Positions 40,957 through 50,560 of a stretch of DNA of 64,000 nucleotides are shown in pieces; positions within the stretch are counted from its first letter, which is position 1, and each line of letters starts with the position of its first letter. The position numbers and the translations under genes are program-made. The notes below the pieces were generated by a model. The model was not told the origin of the DNA. It ran no database searches and saw only the letters and a list, made by a program, of their open reading frames with translations. The DNA comes from Lithodes maja (taxonomy: Eukaryota > Arthropoda > Malacostraca > Decapoda > Lithodidae), in the NCBI GenBank assembly GCA_037953745.1, contig JBAKBP010004469.1, positions 1-64,000 on the forward strand, given 5' to 3'.

Positions 40957-41769
40957 TGTTGATATGGGTATATATATCGGGTTCTTAACCCGGGAGCTGC
41001 GGGAAGACTCTTAAGAGTTCCCCCGGCGGACTGCGGGAAGACTCTCCTGAGTAAGTAAAATTAAAAATCAACTTTTGACATCGAAAAAAAAAAAAACATT
41101 TTATTTTTATTTTTTTATTTTTTTATTTTTGTTTGGCCCCTGGGCCATGCAAAATCTCAGTCCTCTACCTCCCCTCCTTCCCCACTTTCCTCCTATCCCT
41201 CAGTTATCACCTATTTTCCCTATTATTCCCTTATTCTGAGGTATATTTTCGTGCTAACATTAGCGAGTTGCAAGCAGGGTGTTGTCATCACTGATAGCAA
41301 TCGAGTGCAAGAGAGAGAGAGAGTATCGATCGACTGTGTCGCAGTGGCCTTGGGGAAAATTGGCGGGAAGGTAGCTTGCCTCACCCATACATTATACAAC
41401 TCGCGGGCTATATCTCCGATTTTGACCATCCAAACGCTGTTTTCACTCGTTTTATTGTTGTTTCAGGTTAATACCTTTATAATCAACCCATAATAGGCGC
41501 ATATGGATAATTATTAATGCTATTAATGGTACAATGAATATTTTAGTGACGGAAACACCTCAAATACGTCAGCACAGGGGGAGGTTTTCAATTACCCCCG
41601 TGCGCACTTGTTAGGTTAATGAGACACACTGGATAGGGGTTCACATATATTGGGGGAGTCTGGTTACATGCTTCTTGTCGTCAAGGGAGGTTTAGGAAGC
41701 CATGCCTTGATATCGGCTCGCCTGTAGATTATATATTTAGCTTACAATATTATTACCAATATTGTAACA
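40957..41769 (-). repeat. 5' LTR of element D, interrupted by a MITE
   Basis: It matches 35659-35840 with two or three differences over 182 bp once the insertion 40989-41615 and one TTAA are removed. Low LTR divergence suggests a recent insertion despite the coding lesions. Confidence 0.9.
40989..41615 (+). mobile_element. TTAA MITE family 1, copy 4
   Basis: 627 bp between TTAA at 40985-40988 and 41616-41619. The other LTR of the same element has a single TTAA at this point (gggttcTTAAtgagac), a clean empty site. Ends are CCCGGGAGCTGCGGG and GCGCACTTGTTAGG. Confidence 0.95.
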
Positions 41770-42795
41770 AGGTGTACCTCCGCAGGGGTAGGGGTCTCCC
41801 TCCTCAGGTGGGTGAAAGGGGTAGGCGCGCGTTCTCTCTCTGTGATGGTCGTCTGGGCGGCTGTGTCTGGGGGCTTGCCATATTACCAGTGTTTGTAATA
41901 ACCCTCTGTTTATGAGACAGATGTGGGTGTTCGTAATACCAAAACCGAAGGTGCCTTGATCAGCTGGTTTAATTGGTTGGGTTGTTAATTGCATGGTTTG
42001 TTGGATGTGGTGGAGACTGGGTTGCTAACTCTGCCACATTTATCTGGAAGTATGGCAATGGAGGTTAGTCACTGGCGAGGCGGCTAGCCTCGCACTGACG
42101 ATCATTTGGTACAGGGTTGTGAATGGGTTGTGAGGGAATAGATGGCATGCCAAGGGGTAGTAAAGTTCTAATGGTGTTCCTTCCTAATGGGGGAAGGTAG
42201 GCTGGATAGGAGTATATATACAAAAGGTTTGAGAATGTTAGTAACGGAAAAGTTAAGGATATTCAGGGGGTTTGGTGGAGAGGCTAGGCCAGGAGGGAGT
42301 CGAGGAGCGTGGGGGGTTAACGAGAGGGAGAGGGTTAAGTGGGGGCTACGTGGAAGTTTGACCCTAAGGTCTCTGGGCGTAGGGGTGGCATTAGGCTACA
42401 GTTGGTATCTTAGACTGGGGGTTAACGACAGGGAAGGTAGGTTAATCACGCTACCGGGGGATGAGCAATAGGTGAGGGTATATGAGTCTGGAAATTATAG
42501 AATCATGTGGACTGTGGGGAAGATGAGGTTAGCTGTAGGTGTGTGCTTGACTGTGGATAAAAGCAGAGAAAAACATAGTGTATTATTACTCGTCAGTACG
42601 ATGGGTTATGGACACTATTAGTTGACACGATTTCTTGCTGATCTAGTTGTCCCTGGGAACTGCGTTTTCTATGAAATATATACCAAAGAAAGCGGCAGTT
42701 CGTAGGGGTAGCTTCGTTATTGTTTAGTGGTATATATGCGTCGACACAATGGTAAAAGAGGGTTATCTATACAATCTCTGGTTGGGGTAAGAATT

Positions 42796-42829
<34 letters not shown>

Positions 42830-43972
42830 TATTCCAACTTACTTCCTCTCGGGCATAGGCTGAGAGCCTTAACATTCACCGCTTTACAATGAACAGTGAA
42901 GCCCGTGAGGTCTTGTTCCAGTCTAGGGAGTGAGACATGTGAAGCACGTAGAGTACAATGAGCACCTGCCATCTTGCCTTCACATGAGGCACGGTGCTCA
43001 CTCATGGCCCGAAACGACCCCATCTCTGAAGCCACCTCGTTCCCGTGCTTCACTGTCTCACCCCCTACACTCGGACTCTCACACTTACACACACACAACG
43101 CCACCTGTTGAGCAGATAACTCACCAGGCATTGCACCCCTATAGCATATTTTGAATATGGGAATATTCATACAGTGCTATTTAATCAGGGAACAATGAGG
43201 GTATTTTATTGACGTTTCGGTGGGCTTGTGGTAATGCACTGATACCAGGTACAGCACAAATTCCATCCCAATAATATCTTCCCATTGATACATCGGGATT
43301 TGAACCCGGGACCTTTGGATTACCAGGCCAGTGGCAAGACCACTCCACCACACCTCCCCTAGAGTTACTGCATGGTTGCTAACATCTTCAGTCATTATCT
43401 CTGTCTAGGTCTTACAGGAATAATGGTTATATATACAATGGTGTACCCGTGGGTATTATAGTTTCTTATCAATTATGACATGGGGGTTAACATATTACTT
43501 CTCGGATGGAAGAACATACATAGCTTTATGGGAGCGGTTTGTCTTCAGAAACTTAGTCTGGCAAGACAAGGTATTTTAGGGTATGTTGATATTGATATCT
43601 TAACTTAGGAACAGGGCATGGGTGTACTAAATTAAGGTGTATTCATGTTCATCATCATGTAGGTAGAGTCTGGCGGGTAAGAGGTGCAGGACACGAGAGG
43701 TAGTGGATACGCGAGGTGGGGGAAGGGTCAGTGGTTAGAAGCGATAGGCAGGTGTGGTTTGGAGCTGCTTAGCCCTGCAGGCTTCGGCCTGTCTGAATTG
43801 GTTGGCTTGGTGCCTTCTTTCCTTCTTTCTTCTCTCACGCTGATCTATGGGGCGTCTGCTCTCACCTGGTCCTTTCGTTCTGTGGGCCTTTCCTTTGGGT
43901 GTGTCTGTTCCCGTTTCTTTGTTGTTTTCGCTCGTGGCTTCCGTGGTGGGCTTCTCGTTCTGGGGCATTTTA
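41770..43972 (-). repeat. 3' LTR of element B, truncated, with SINE insertion
   Basis: It starts (minus) at 43972 with TAAAATGCCCC after the polypurine tract and runs to 41770, where element D's LTR begins. Without the SINE it is about 1.64 kb, equivalent to 52813-58291 of the 5' LTR. The last 1.67 kb, including TATA, poly(A) signal and U5, is gone. Confidence 0.85.
42799..43359 (-). mobile_element. tRNA-derived SINE, copy 1 (poly(A) tail)
   Basis: It splits B's 3' LTR between aattaga and gttactgc, compared with the intact 57682 site, with TAGA on both sides (42795-42798, 43360-43363). The minus-strand 5' head contains GGTGGAGTGGTC (A-box-like) and GGGTTCAAATCCC (B box), so the head is tRNA-related, likely pol III transcribed. 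About 480 bp of body follows, ending in a poly(A) run on the minus strand (T on plus, 42799-42827). Confidence 0.8.
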
Positions 43973-44295
43973 CTTCCCTCTCCTTCATTGTAGGCTCGTC
44001 CTCGAGCCTCAAGGGTGAAGTAAAGAGAAGTATAGTCATGGTGGGTCATTTGGAGGGTGTGTAGAAGGTCCCACCAGGCAAGAGAGCGAGGGTCAGGTTT
44101 CTTGTGCAGGTCTATGTAGACCTGTAGGAATGTGTCTTCGGTGTTGTGCAGGGCGGCTGCCCGGGCTTGATGTGGCCGTTGTAGACGGGCTAAGTGTCCT
44201 GTGGACGTTTTTAATTTAATATGTCTTATGAACGGTGTGCATTCGTCCTCAGTGGGGGTAGGGACGGGAGCGACGAATGGTGTGGATGTGTTCAT
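43735..44295 (-). CDS. Third ORF of element B, overlapping the 3' LTR
   Basis: 186 codons downstream of pol. It opens MNTSTPFVAPVPTPTEDE, has a middle stretch near FLQVYIDLHKKPDPRSLAWW, then crosses the polypurine tract (coding NEGEGSK) into the LTR. There it continues as MPQNEKPTTEAT and a strongly basic tail (RRPIDQRERRKKERRHQAN). The LTR part, about 78 codons, repeats upstream of the 5' LTR as 58054-58291. There is no signal peptide or transmembrane segment, so it is not an evident envelope. The basic tail could bind nucleic acid or direct nuclear entry. Conservation with A's copy across the boundary supports a real ORF. Confidence 0.5.
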   Translation of the reverse strand: MNTSTPFVAPVPTPTEDECTPFIRHIKLKTSTGHLARLQRPHQARAAALHNTEDTFLQVYIDLHKKPDPRSLAWWDLLHTLQMTHHDYTSLYFTLEARGRAYNEGEGSKMPQNEKPTTEATSENNKETGTDTPKGKAHRTKGPGESRRPIDQRERRKKERRHQANQFRQAEACRAKQLQTTPAYRF

Positions 44296-44932
44296 GGTGG
44301 AGGTCAGGTATTGAGTGAGGTGTGTGGGACTGACAGGAGGCCTCTTCAGTGTGGTGAAGGGATTAACAACTGAAGGGGAGGGACTAACGCCTGAAGGCGG
44401 AGCTGGGGGTGAAGGGGGGATATGAGTCTGGGGTTTTTGGGGTTGTCTTGGGTGGTGTTGCAGGCTGGGAAAATATATGGAGGCAATGTGAAATATTGGT
44501 TTAGGTAAGGTGCGTGATGGAGGTGTGTGAGAAAGAGGGGGTGTGTGTGTTGTGTGGCTTGGGCTTTTAGTGGAAGAAAGGGGTTTTGTTTTTACATAAC
44601 TGTCTTCAAATCTGATGGGTCTGTTGATGAGTCTACCTTTGGAGGTTCTGGTGGGAAGGTAGATTTTTGTAGTGGGACTTGAGTCACTCGACGATGTTTT
44701 ATATTGAGGGGAAGAACGCTTTACAGGTGGAGGACATTTAGTGGGGGTGATGTAGGGGGTTATTTGAGAGGTAGATGCGTGTGGAGGTTTTTGTCGAGTG
44801 AGGGTGGTAGGAGGAATGGGAGAGGATTGGGTGGGGGTATTGATGGGGGTTCTCGGAGGGGCGACTTTGTGGGGGGATTTAAGGGGGGTGTGGAGGTCGG
44901 GTACGTCATTTTGGAGGGGCTTTGGTTGGGAG
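44296..44932. other. Region between pol and the third ORF of element B
   Basis: Minus-strand Pro/Ser/Thr-coding sequence in broken frames continuing from the pol C-terminal extension. No separate domain is seen. Confidence 0.45.
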
Positions 44933-47900
44933 TTACTTGTGTGGTAGACGTGGTGGGTGAGGAGGGGTTGGTCGTTGGCATAGGGTAGTCTTTAGGGGGA
45001 GGTTGGTTGGGGGTTTATGAGATGATGAGGTTGGTTGATGCGTGGGTGGGGTCGCAGGGATAGTGGAGGGGAAAGGGGTGGATGCGGGGGGGGGGCTAGG
45101 TGAGTGGAGGTTTACTTGGGAGGATTGGGGGTAGGAAAGTGTGTTGGGTGCGTTCTTTGGTGGGGTTGGTGATTTGATGGTGGTGGAAATAGGTGGTTTT
45201 GTGGGAGTTTGGTGGGGGGGCAGATCTAGAAGGTCATTCGGGGTGATGAGGTGGGGGTTGAGAGGGGATGAGGTTGAAGGGGAAGGTATTTGCTCTCGTG
45301 GGAGGGTGGGGGTGGTTATTTTTGGAATATAGTTAGAGGGGTGATGGTGTTTGCTTGTGATTATTCGTCTTCTTTCCCTTTGTGGAGGAGAATTCGACGA
45401 AGAAGAAGAGGAGGAGGAGGATAGTGGTCTGGCAGCTCTACGGAACTTTGTTATCAGGGTGTGTTTTCTGGAGGGTTTAAAGGATTTCAGTCGTGGGCGT
45501 AAGTTGTAGCGTGAGGTGACTGGGGTAGATTGTGTGGTGCGGTTGGGTGTGTACTTGGTTTTAGGTGGGGGTGGTGGTTTTCTTACTGTGGTGCCTGGTG
45601 GAGGTACTTCAGGGCTAGACGGGAGGGTTTCTGATGTGGTCGGGGTTGTGGGTGGAGGTTTTCGTACTTTGATATTTTGGGGAGGTACTTGACTATCAGA
45701 AGTGAAGGAATTGGTCATGGTGGAGGAAGGTGTGATAGTGGGGGCTTGGGGTTTGTGGAGGTTAGTTTGTGGGGTATGTTGAAGAATGATCGGCAGGTTC
45801 TGTGCTGGAAGGTTTAGGCCTTTAGGAGTTTGTAGGGGAACATTTATAGCCTGAGTGGGAGGGGTAGTAGGGGTGTTAATTTCAGGGTCGGACATGTGGG
45901 GTGGGGTAATGTCTTGTGGTTTTAGAGGTTTAAATGCTCGGACGAATCTATTTCTGAACGTGCGAGTCACGCCGTGATAATCAATGATGACTTGATAGGC
46001 ATTTGGGACTTTGATGATGGTGTAGGGTCCGACATAGCGAGGGCCTAATTTGTTGGTGACAGGGAGGTTGGCTACCGTTACGGTGTCATGGATGACGAAA
46101 GGGTTTTTATCATCGGGGTTATCATTTTTGGTGTCTTGACAGGTTTGGGCGGTATTGAGGGTGTTTTGCAGATGTTGCAATGGGTCAATTGTGGAGGTGT
46201 TGGAGGGGAGGTGAGCGTGATGGTGGAACGGCAGTAACAGGGGGGGTACGCCGTAAACACGTTCATGAGGTGAAATACCGTCTTCTCGGGGACAGGTGTT
46301 CATGCCCCATTGTATCATTTTTATCTGTGATGGCCAGTCTGAGGTGTTAAGAGCAATCATTTTGGTACGTAACTGGTTGTTGATGGTGCGATGGCTGCGT
46401 TCGCATATAGCATTTCCTTGAGGCCAGTACGGGGATGAGTGTTTGATCTTAATACCGCATTGTTGGGTGAACTGGTGCCAAACGTGTCCACTAAATTCGG
46501 GGGCATTGTCGGATAGAAGAGCAAGGGGAAGGCCGAATATAGGGAACACTTCTGTGGCAAGCAGTGCGGCAACTGTGGTGGCTGTGTGGTCTTTAACTGG
46601 GCAGGCTATTAAACATTTTGAATATACGTCAACAAATGTGACGATATAGCGGTTGCCAGCGTAAGAAGGAAACGGGCCCATGATGTCGAGGGATAGGACT
46701 TGGAATGGTTTGTTGGCAGAAATGGTACCAGCTGGGCCTGGGGTGCGTGATCTATCCTTCCCCAATAAACAAGGTTTGCAGGATTCTGTCACGTGTTGTG
46801 CAATCTTGGAGGGGTTGGGGGTCCAGTACTGATCCGTGAAGATTTTTAACATCTTTTGTCCAAGGTGTATGCCGTTTCCCTCGTGGATGGCAATCATGTA
46901 GTCGTGGGCAATGGTGGGGTCTAGGACTATGTGACCGGAGTCTGTGGCAAGTTGATCTCCCCAGCAAGTCAGTTTCTTGAAGATATTTAACGGTATCCAG
47001 GGTGGTCTGATCCTTGTTTCCCAAGATTGAATTAGTGAGGGGGCTAGGGGGGAATTATGTTGGTTGATGGGGGTATGTAAGAGCTCAGTGTTTTGTAAGG
47101 CGGATAGGTTGGTGGGGGGGTCTTTCGGGACTGGCAAACGTGACAGGGCGTCTGCATTGGTGTGAAGTTTACCTGGACGATACTGTATTGTAAAATCGTA
47201 GTCCTCTAGTGTCTCTCTCCAGCGTACCAAGATGGCTGAGTTGGTTTCGCACCTATGCAACCATTGCAAAGATTGATGGTCGGTTATTATATCTAGTTTC
47301 GCGCCCAACACAAATGACCTGAAATGGTTGAGTGCCCAAATGATCCCTAGGCACTCTCTCTTGGTGGCTGCATAATTCTGTTGGGCTTGGTTGAGTGTGG
47401 AGCTGGCATACGCTATCACATGTTCCTCTCCGTCTCTTACTTGAGCTAAAACTGCACCAATGGCGTACAGAGATACGTCGGTATAAAGACGGAAAGGTTT
47501 ATGGTAATCAGGGAAAGCGACAATAGGGGCTTGGATCAGCTTTTGTTTCAAAGTGTTAAAAGCGAGGTCTCTTTCAGGTGTCCAGGTGAATGTGATGTCC
47601 TTGTGGGTGAGTTGGTGGAGGGGTCTGGCTATTGCGGCAAAGTGTGGGACAAAACGTCTGTAGTATGTGGCTAAACCTAGAAAAGAACGTACTCCTTTAA
47701 CGGTGGTGGGTGGGGGTTGGTTTTGTATGGCTTGAAGTTTCTTGGGGTCTGGTGCAATGCCATGTTCAGATATTACGTGGCCGAGGAAATCTACCTTATT
47801 TCGTGCAATCTCACATTTTGAGGGTTTCAATTTCAGCCCGGCGGCTCGGATTCTTTGAAGAACTTGTTTCAACCTGAGCAGGTGTTCTTCCCAGGTTTGT

Positions 47901-49489
47901 GAGTACACAATGATATCGTCTAGATACGCTAGGCAGGTTTCCCAGGTAAGGCCATGTAATACTGCTTCCATCAAACGGGAGAAAGTGGCGGGTCCGTTGC
48001 AGAGGCCAAAAGGTAGGACGTTAAATTCGTAGTGGTGGCCACCACTAGTGGAGAATGTTGTTTTTACTTGGTCCTCTGCCTTGATGGGCACTTGCCAATA
48101 CCCTGCTTGCATGTCGAGGGTAGTGAACCATCTGGATCCGTATAGGGAGTCAAGGGAATCGTCTATCCGGGGTAATGGCGTAGCGTCCTTAATGGTTACG
48201 TCATTCAATCTCCTGTAATCTACGCAAAAACGGGTTGACCCATCTTTCTTTTTTACTAGGACAACAGGGGAAGACCAGGGGCTGATGGACGGGGTAGCAA
48301 TTCCGGCCTCTAACATTTCTTGGACTTGGCGTTCCTCTTCCTGGCGTTGTATGGGATTTTTTCTACGGGATGGTTGTCTTATGGGGGGGCCTGTGGTGTT
48401 AATGATGTGTTGTTCAACATTGGTCTGTCCTATTTCAGTGGGTTGTTGGGCAAATACGTCACTGAACTCTAGCAATATTTCGTACATGCTGTGTTTTTGG
48501 TGGTCGGATAATGTGTCAGGGAGAGGGGGTAATTTGAGACTGGTAGGGGTTTCATTGGAATCTATGGGGAGGTCATCAAATGTTTCGAGGTCTCCTATGA
48601 TGAGGCCTTTTGGTAATGTCAGGGATTCTTCAGAGATATTGGCCACTAGAATGTGGTTTATGCGACCGGAAATGATGGCGGGTTGTAGGAGGCAACGATT
48701 GGGGTTGGTGGACGTGGTAGTGGGGGAAAATATCATGTGAGTTTGGGGTATGGGTCGAAGGTTAACCCATTTTTGATGGCGTGGGGGAATTTGACATTTA
48801 TCTTGAACTACAGCTGGGCTAATGATGGTGGGGGACCGACTGGTGAGCAGGTGCTCGGTACGCATGAGGGGAGGGGGGGGGGAATCACTTTGGTGGGGGT
48901 CACGCGTGAGGGGTGGATTAACGGCGCGTGTGGGAGGATCAGAGTGGTGAGGTGTGAGTGATTTAGAAAACGAAATTTGTTGGTGGGACTGCGGAGGGTT
49001 GGTGGGGGAAGAGTTAGGTATAGAACATGGGTTATTGGTGGAGGACTGATGTACTGATTTGTGGTTGTTAAAAGGACGAATTTGGGGAGTTTTGTCGGTG
49101 GCAGTGACGGTTTGTTTAGAGGTTATATGGGATTGGTGGGTTTGTCTGTCATGAGGGGGTGAGTCAAGTGTGGGGTTTTGAAGTTTTTTAGGGGTGTGAA
49201 TTGTGTGGGGGTGGAAGGGAGCTACTGACGGAAAGCTGTCACAAGGGAAATTTTGTTGGTTGTGGAATAGCTGAGCATTTCTGGGGGCATGGGGAAAACA
49301 TTGTTGGGTACATAGGTCGGCATTTTCCCTGGAAACGTGTGTACATAAATATTTGGTAGAATGGTTTTTACATACATAAGAGTCTGTCCTGGAAACATGG
49401 GAGGATTGATCCTGGACAGAGTTAGGAGAAATTGGGGGGTTTACATCATTGAGTTGCTTGGACTTGTCGTCTTTCGCTTGTTGAGGCAT
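44933..49489 (-). CDS. Pol polyprotein of element B (RT, RNase H, integrase)
   Basis: 1,518 codons, uninterrupted. Residues 1-240 are the low-complexity linker shared with element A. RT spans about 390-560, with motif A Asp 459 (FTTLDMQAGYW) and YLDD 522-525. RNase H runs about 665-785, with D671 (YTDVS, where YTDAS is usual), E712 and D737. The integrase zinc finger has H869, H875, C904 and C907; its core has D935, D994 and E1030 (spacing 35, canonical). A GPY/F-type segment (LGPRYVGPYTIIKV) lies near 1150. Residues about 1200-1518 are an unusual Pro/Thr/Ser-rich extension. All catalytic residues are present, so it may be active in trans, for example for element A. Confidence 0.9.
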   Translation of the reverse strand: MPQQAKDDKSKQLNDVNPPISPNSVQDQSSHVSRTDSYVCKNHSTKYLCTHVSRENADLCTQQCFPHAPRNAQLFHNQQNFPCDSFPSVAPFHPHTIHTPKKLQNPTLDSPPHDRQTHQSHITSKQTVTATDKTPQIRPFNNHKSVHQSSTNNPCSIPNSSPTNPPQSHQQISFSKSLTPHHSDPPTRAVNPPLTRDPHQSDSPPPPLMRTEHLLTSRSPTIISPAVVQDKCQIPPRHQKWVNLRPIPQTHMIFSPTTTSTNPNRCLLQPAIISGRINHILVANISEESLTLPKGLIIGDLETFDDLPIDSNETPTSLKLPPLPDTLSDHQKHSMYEILLEFSDVFAQQPTEIGQTNVEQHIINTTGPPIRQPSRRKNPIQRQEEERQVQEMLEAGIATPSISPWSSPVVLVKKKDGSTRFCVDYRRLNDVTIKDATPLPRIDDSLDSLYGSRWFTTLDMQAGYWQVPIKAEDQVKTTFSTSGGHHYEFNVLPFGLCNGPATFSRLMEAVLHGLTWETCLAYLDDIIVYSQTWEEHLLRLKQVLQRIRAAGLKLKPSKCEIARNKVDFLGHVISEHGIAPDPKKLQAIQNQPPPTTVKGVRSFLGLATYYRRFVPHFAAIARPLHQLTHKDITFTWTPERDLAFNTLKQKLIQAPIVAFPDYHKPFRLYTDVSLYAIGAVLAQVRDGEEHVIAYASSTLNQAQQNYAATKRECLGIIWALNHFRSFVLGAKLDIITDHQSLQWLHRCETNSAILVRWRETLEDYDFTIQYRPGKLHTNADALSRLPVPKDPPTNLSALQNTELLHTPINQHNSPLAPSLIQSWETRIRPPWIPLNIFKKLTCWGDQLATDSGHIVLDPTIAHDYMIAIHEGNGIHLGQKMLKIFTDQYWTPNPSKIAQHVTESCKPCLLGKDRSRTPGPAGTISANKPFQVLSLDIMGPFPSYAGNRYIVTFVDVYSKCLIACPVKDHTATTVAALLATEVFPIFGLPLALLSDNAPEFSGHVWHQFTQQCGIKIKHSSPYWPQGNAICERSHRTINNQLRTKMIALNTSDWPSQIKMIQWGMNTCPREDGISPHERVYGVPPLLLPFHHHAHLPSNTSTIDPLQHLQNTLNTAQTCQDTKNDNPDDKNPFVIHDTVTVANLPVTNKLGPRYVGPYTIIKVPNAYQVIIDYHGVTRTFRNRFVRAFKPLKPQDITPPHMSDPEINTPTTPPTQAINVPLQTPKGLNLPAQNLPIILQHTPQTNLHKPQAPTITPSSTMTNSFTSDSQVPPQNIKVRKPPPTTPTTSETLPSSPEVPPPGTTVRKPPPPPKTKYTPNRTTQSTPVTSRYNLRPRLKSFKPSRKHTLITKFRRAARPLSSSSSSSSSNSPPQRERRRIITSKHHHPSNYIPKITTPTLPREQIPSPSTSSPLNPHLITPNDLLDLPPHQTPTKPPISTTIKSPTPPKNAPNTLSYPQSSQVNLHSPSPPPASTPFPSTIPATPPTHQPTSSSHKPPTNLPLKTTLCQRPTPPHPPRLPHK

Positions 49490-49567
49490 TTTTTCAACGG
49501 AATGAGTTATATTTTGAGAGAACTCGGGGCAAGAGGGGGGGGGGGGGGGTTAGGAGTTACCTTAGTG

Positions 49568-49990
49568 CTAGCTGCAACTTGGTAATCTTGACTCAGAGTT
49601 TGTTGAGGGTGGAGGTGTTTTTTTTTTTTTGTGAACTGGTTTCTGCGTGATTGGTTTGTCAGAGGCTTTGGGTTGGATTTTTTTTTTAAATGAGATCAGC
49701 CTCTGGCCGCAGTCAACCTGGGCCTGGAGTTTTTGAAGGAGGTCAAGTCCAAGGAAACCATCGTAATGTTTACAGTGGGAGGAAAATACTGTGAACGAGT
49801 GATAACAACGGGCATGGGGGGCAGGAGTAGTTACTGACAGGGGCAGAGTGTCTCCTAGGAGATTTAAGTAGGTATCAGCAGCTGAGATTAGTTCTGATTT
49901 GGTAGGTAACAAGGGGCCAAATAGTCGGTGGTGTTGATCATAATAAGACTTGAACAAACATGACTTAGCAGCTCCCATGTCGATTAACAA
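49568..49990 (-). CDS. Aspartic protease ORF of element B
   Basis: About 140 codons. LLIDMGAAKS near the start is the retropepsin active site in modified form: the usual D(S/T)G is DMG. FLGLDLLQKLQAQVDC matches the second conserved block (I/LLGxDxL). It ends in Lys/Pro-rich sequence (KKKKTPPPST) toward pol. It lies in a separate ORF from pol, about 80 bp apart, so processing would need frameshifting or the copy has an indel (a T/A run at 49619 and one at 49680 are likely places). Met in the active-site triplet is atypical; whether it abolishes activity is unknown. Confidence 0.7.
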   Translation of the reverse strand: MLIDMGAAKSCLFKSYYDQHHRLFGPLLPTKSELISAADTYLNLLGDTLPLSVTTPAPHARCYHSFTVFSSHCKHYDGFLGLDLLQKLQAQVDCGQRLISFKKKIQPKASDKPITQKPVHKKKKTPPPSTNSESRLPSCS

Positions 49991-50092
49991 GCGGACAGAC
50001 AGAAATGTCCTTGATTTTGGCCATATAGTAAATGGGGGCAGTGCGATCAGTTATGGCGTCCCCCGCCGAGGCCATCGTGGGCGGGGGATACT

Positions 50093-50326
50093 TTAAAAAT
50101 CCTGGGAGTCGGTATCTACCTCCTCCAGGATTTCCTCGGTATCGTCTGAGGTCATGATATGGGCTATGTCTTCGGTGTGCATTTCCTCCATTTCTTCCTC
50201 TTGTCCCAACTCCTCTTCATTTACAGAAATGCGAGGAGTAAAGGGGCGAGGTTTGGCAGAGTCACGAATTTGATGGAGGGCACACTTAGCACTACAGGCA
50301 GGGAAATCATAGGGGTTGATAATCAC
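50093..50326 (-). CDS. Acidic Gag C-terminal/spacer ORF of element B
   Basis: 77 codons. It opens near DFPACSAKCALHQIRDSAKP, where C-x3-C and His may be a zinc-binding remnant, then a strongly acidic tail (EEELGQEEEMEEMHTED). It lies between gag and protease in element order. No standard CCHC knuckle is intact. Probably the end of Gag, separated from it by frameshifts between 50327 and 50560. Confidence 0.5.
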   Translation of the reverse strand: MIINPYDFPACSAKCALHQIRDSAKPRPFTPRISVNEEELGQEEEMEEMHTEDIAHIMTSDDTEEILEEVDTDSQDF

Positions 50327-50560
50327 TAATGTAGGGTTCTTACTTTGGTAGGTGATGTAGGTTTTGTTCCGGTTGAAGATTCTGCGTGGCTGGGTAGGTT
50401 GGAACCGGGGCCTACTGGTTTGGGGCTTGCCGGAAGGGTAGGTAGGTTTGTTGTGGAAGGATGAGGATGGGTAGGCATTCTTGGAGTTGAAGGTTTGAGC
50501 CTTGGGATTTTGGTTGTCGAGGTGCTGCGGGTGTGTGGGGAACCTCTTGATTACAGCGAT

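Noticed and set aside
43735..44295. Envelope gene in the third ORF
   Set aside because: No signal peptide, cleavage site, fusion peptide or membrane anchor is visible.
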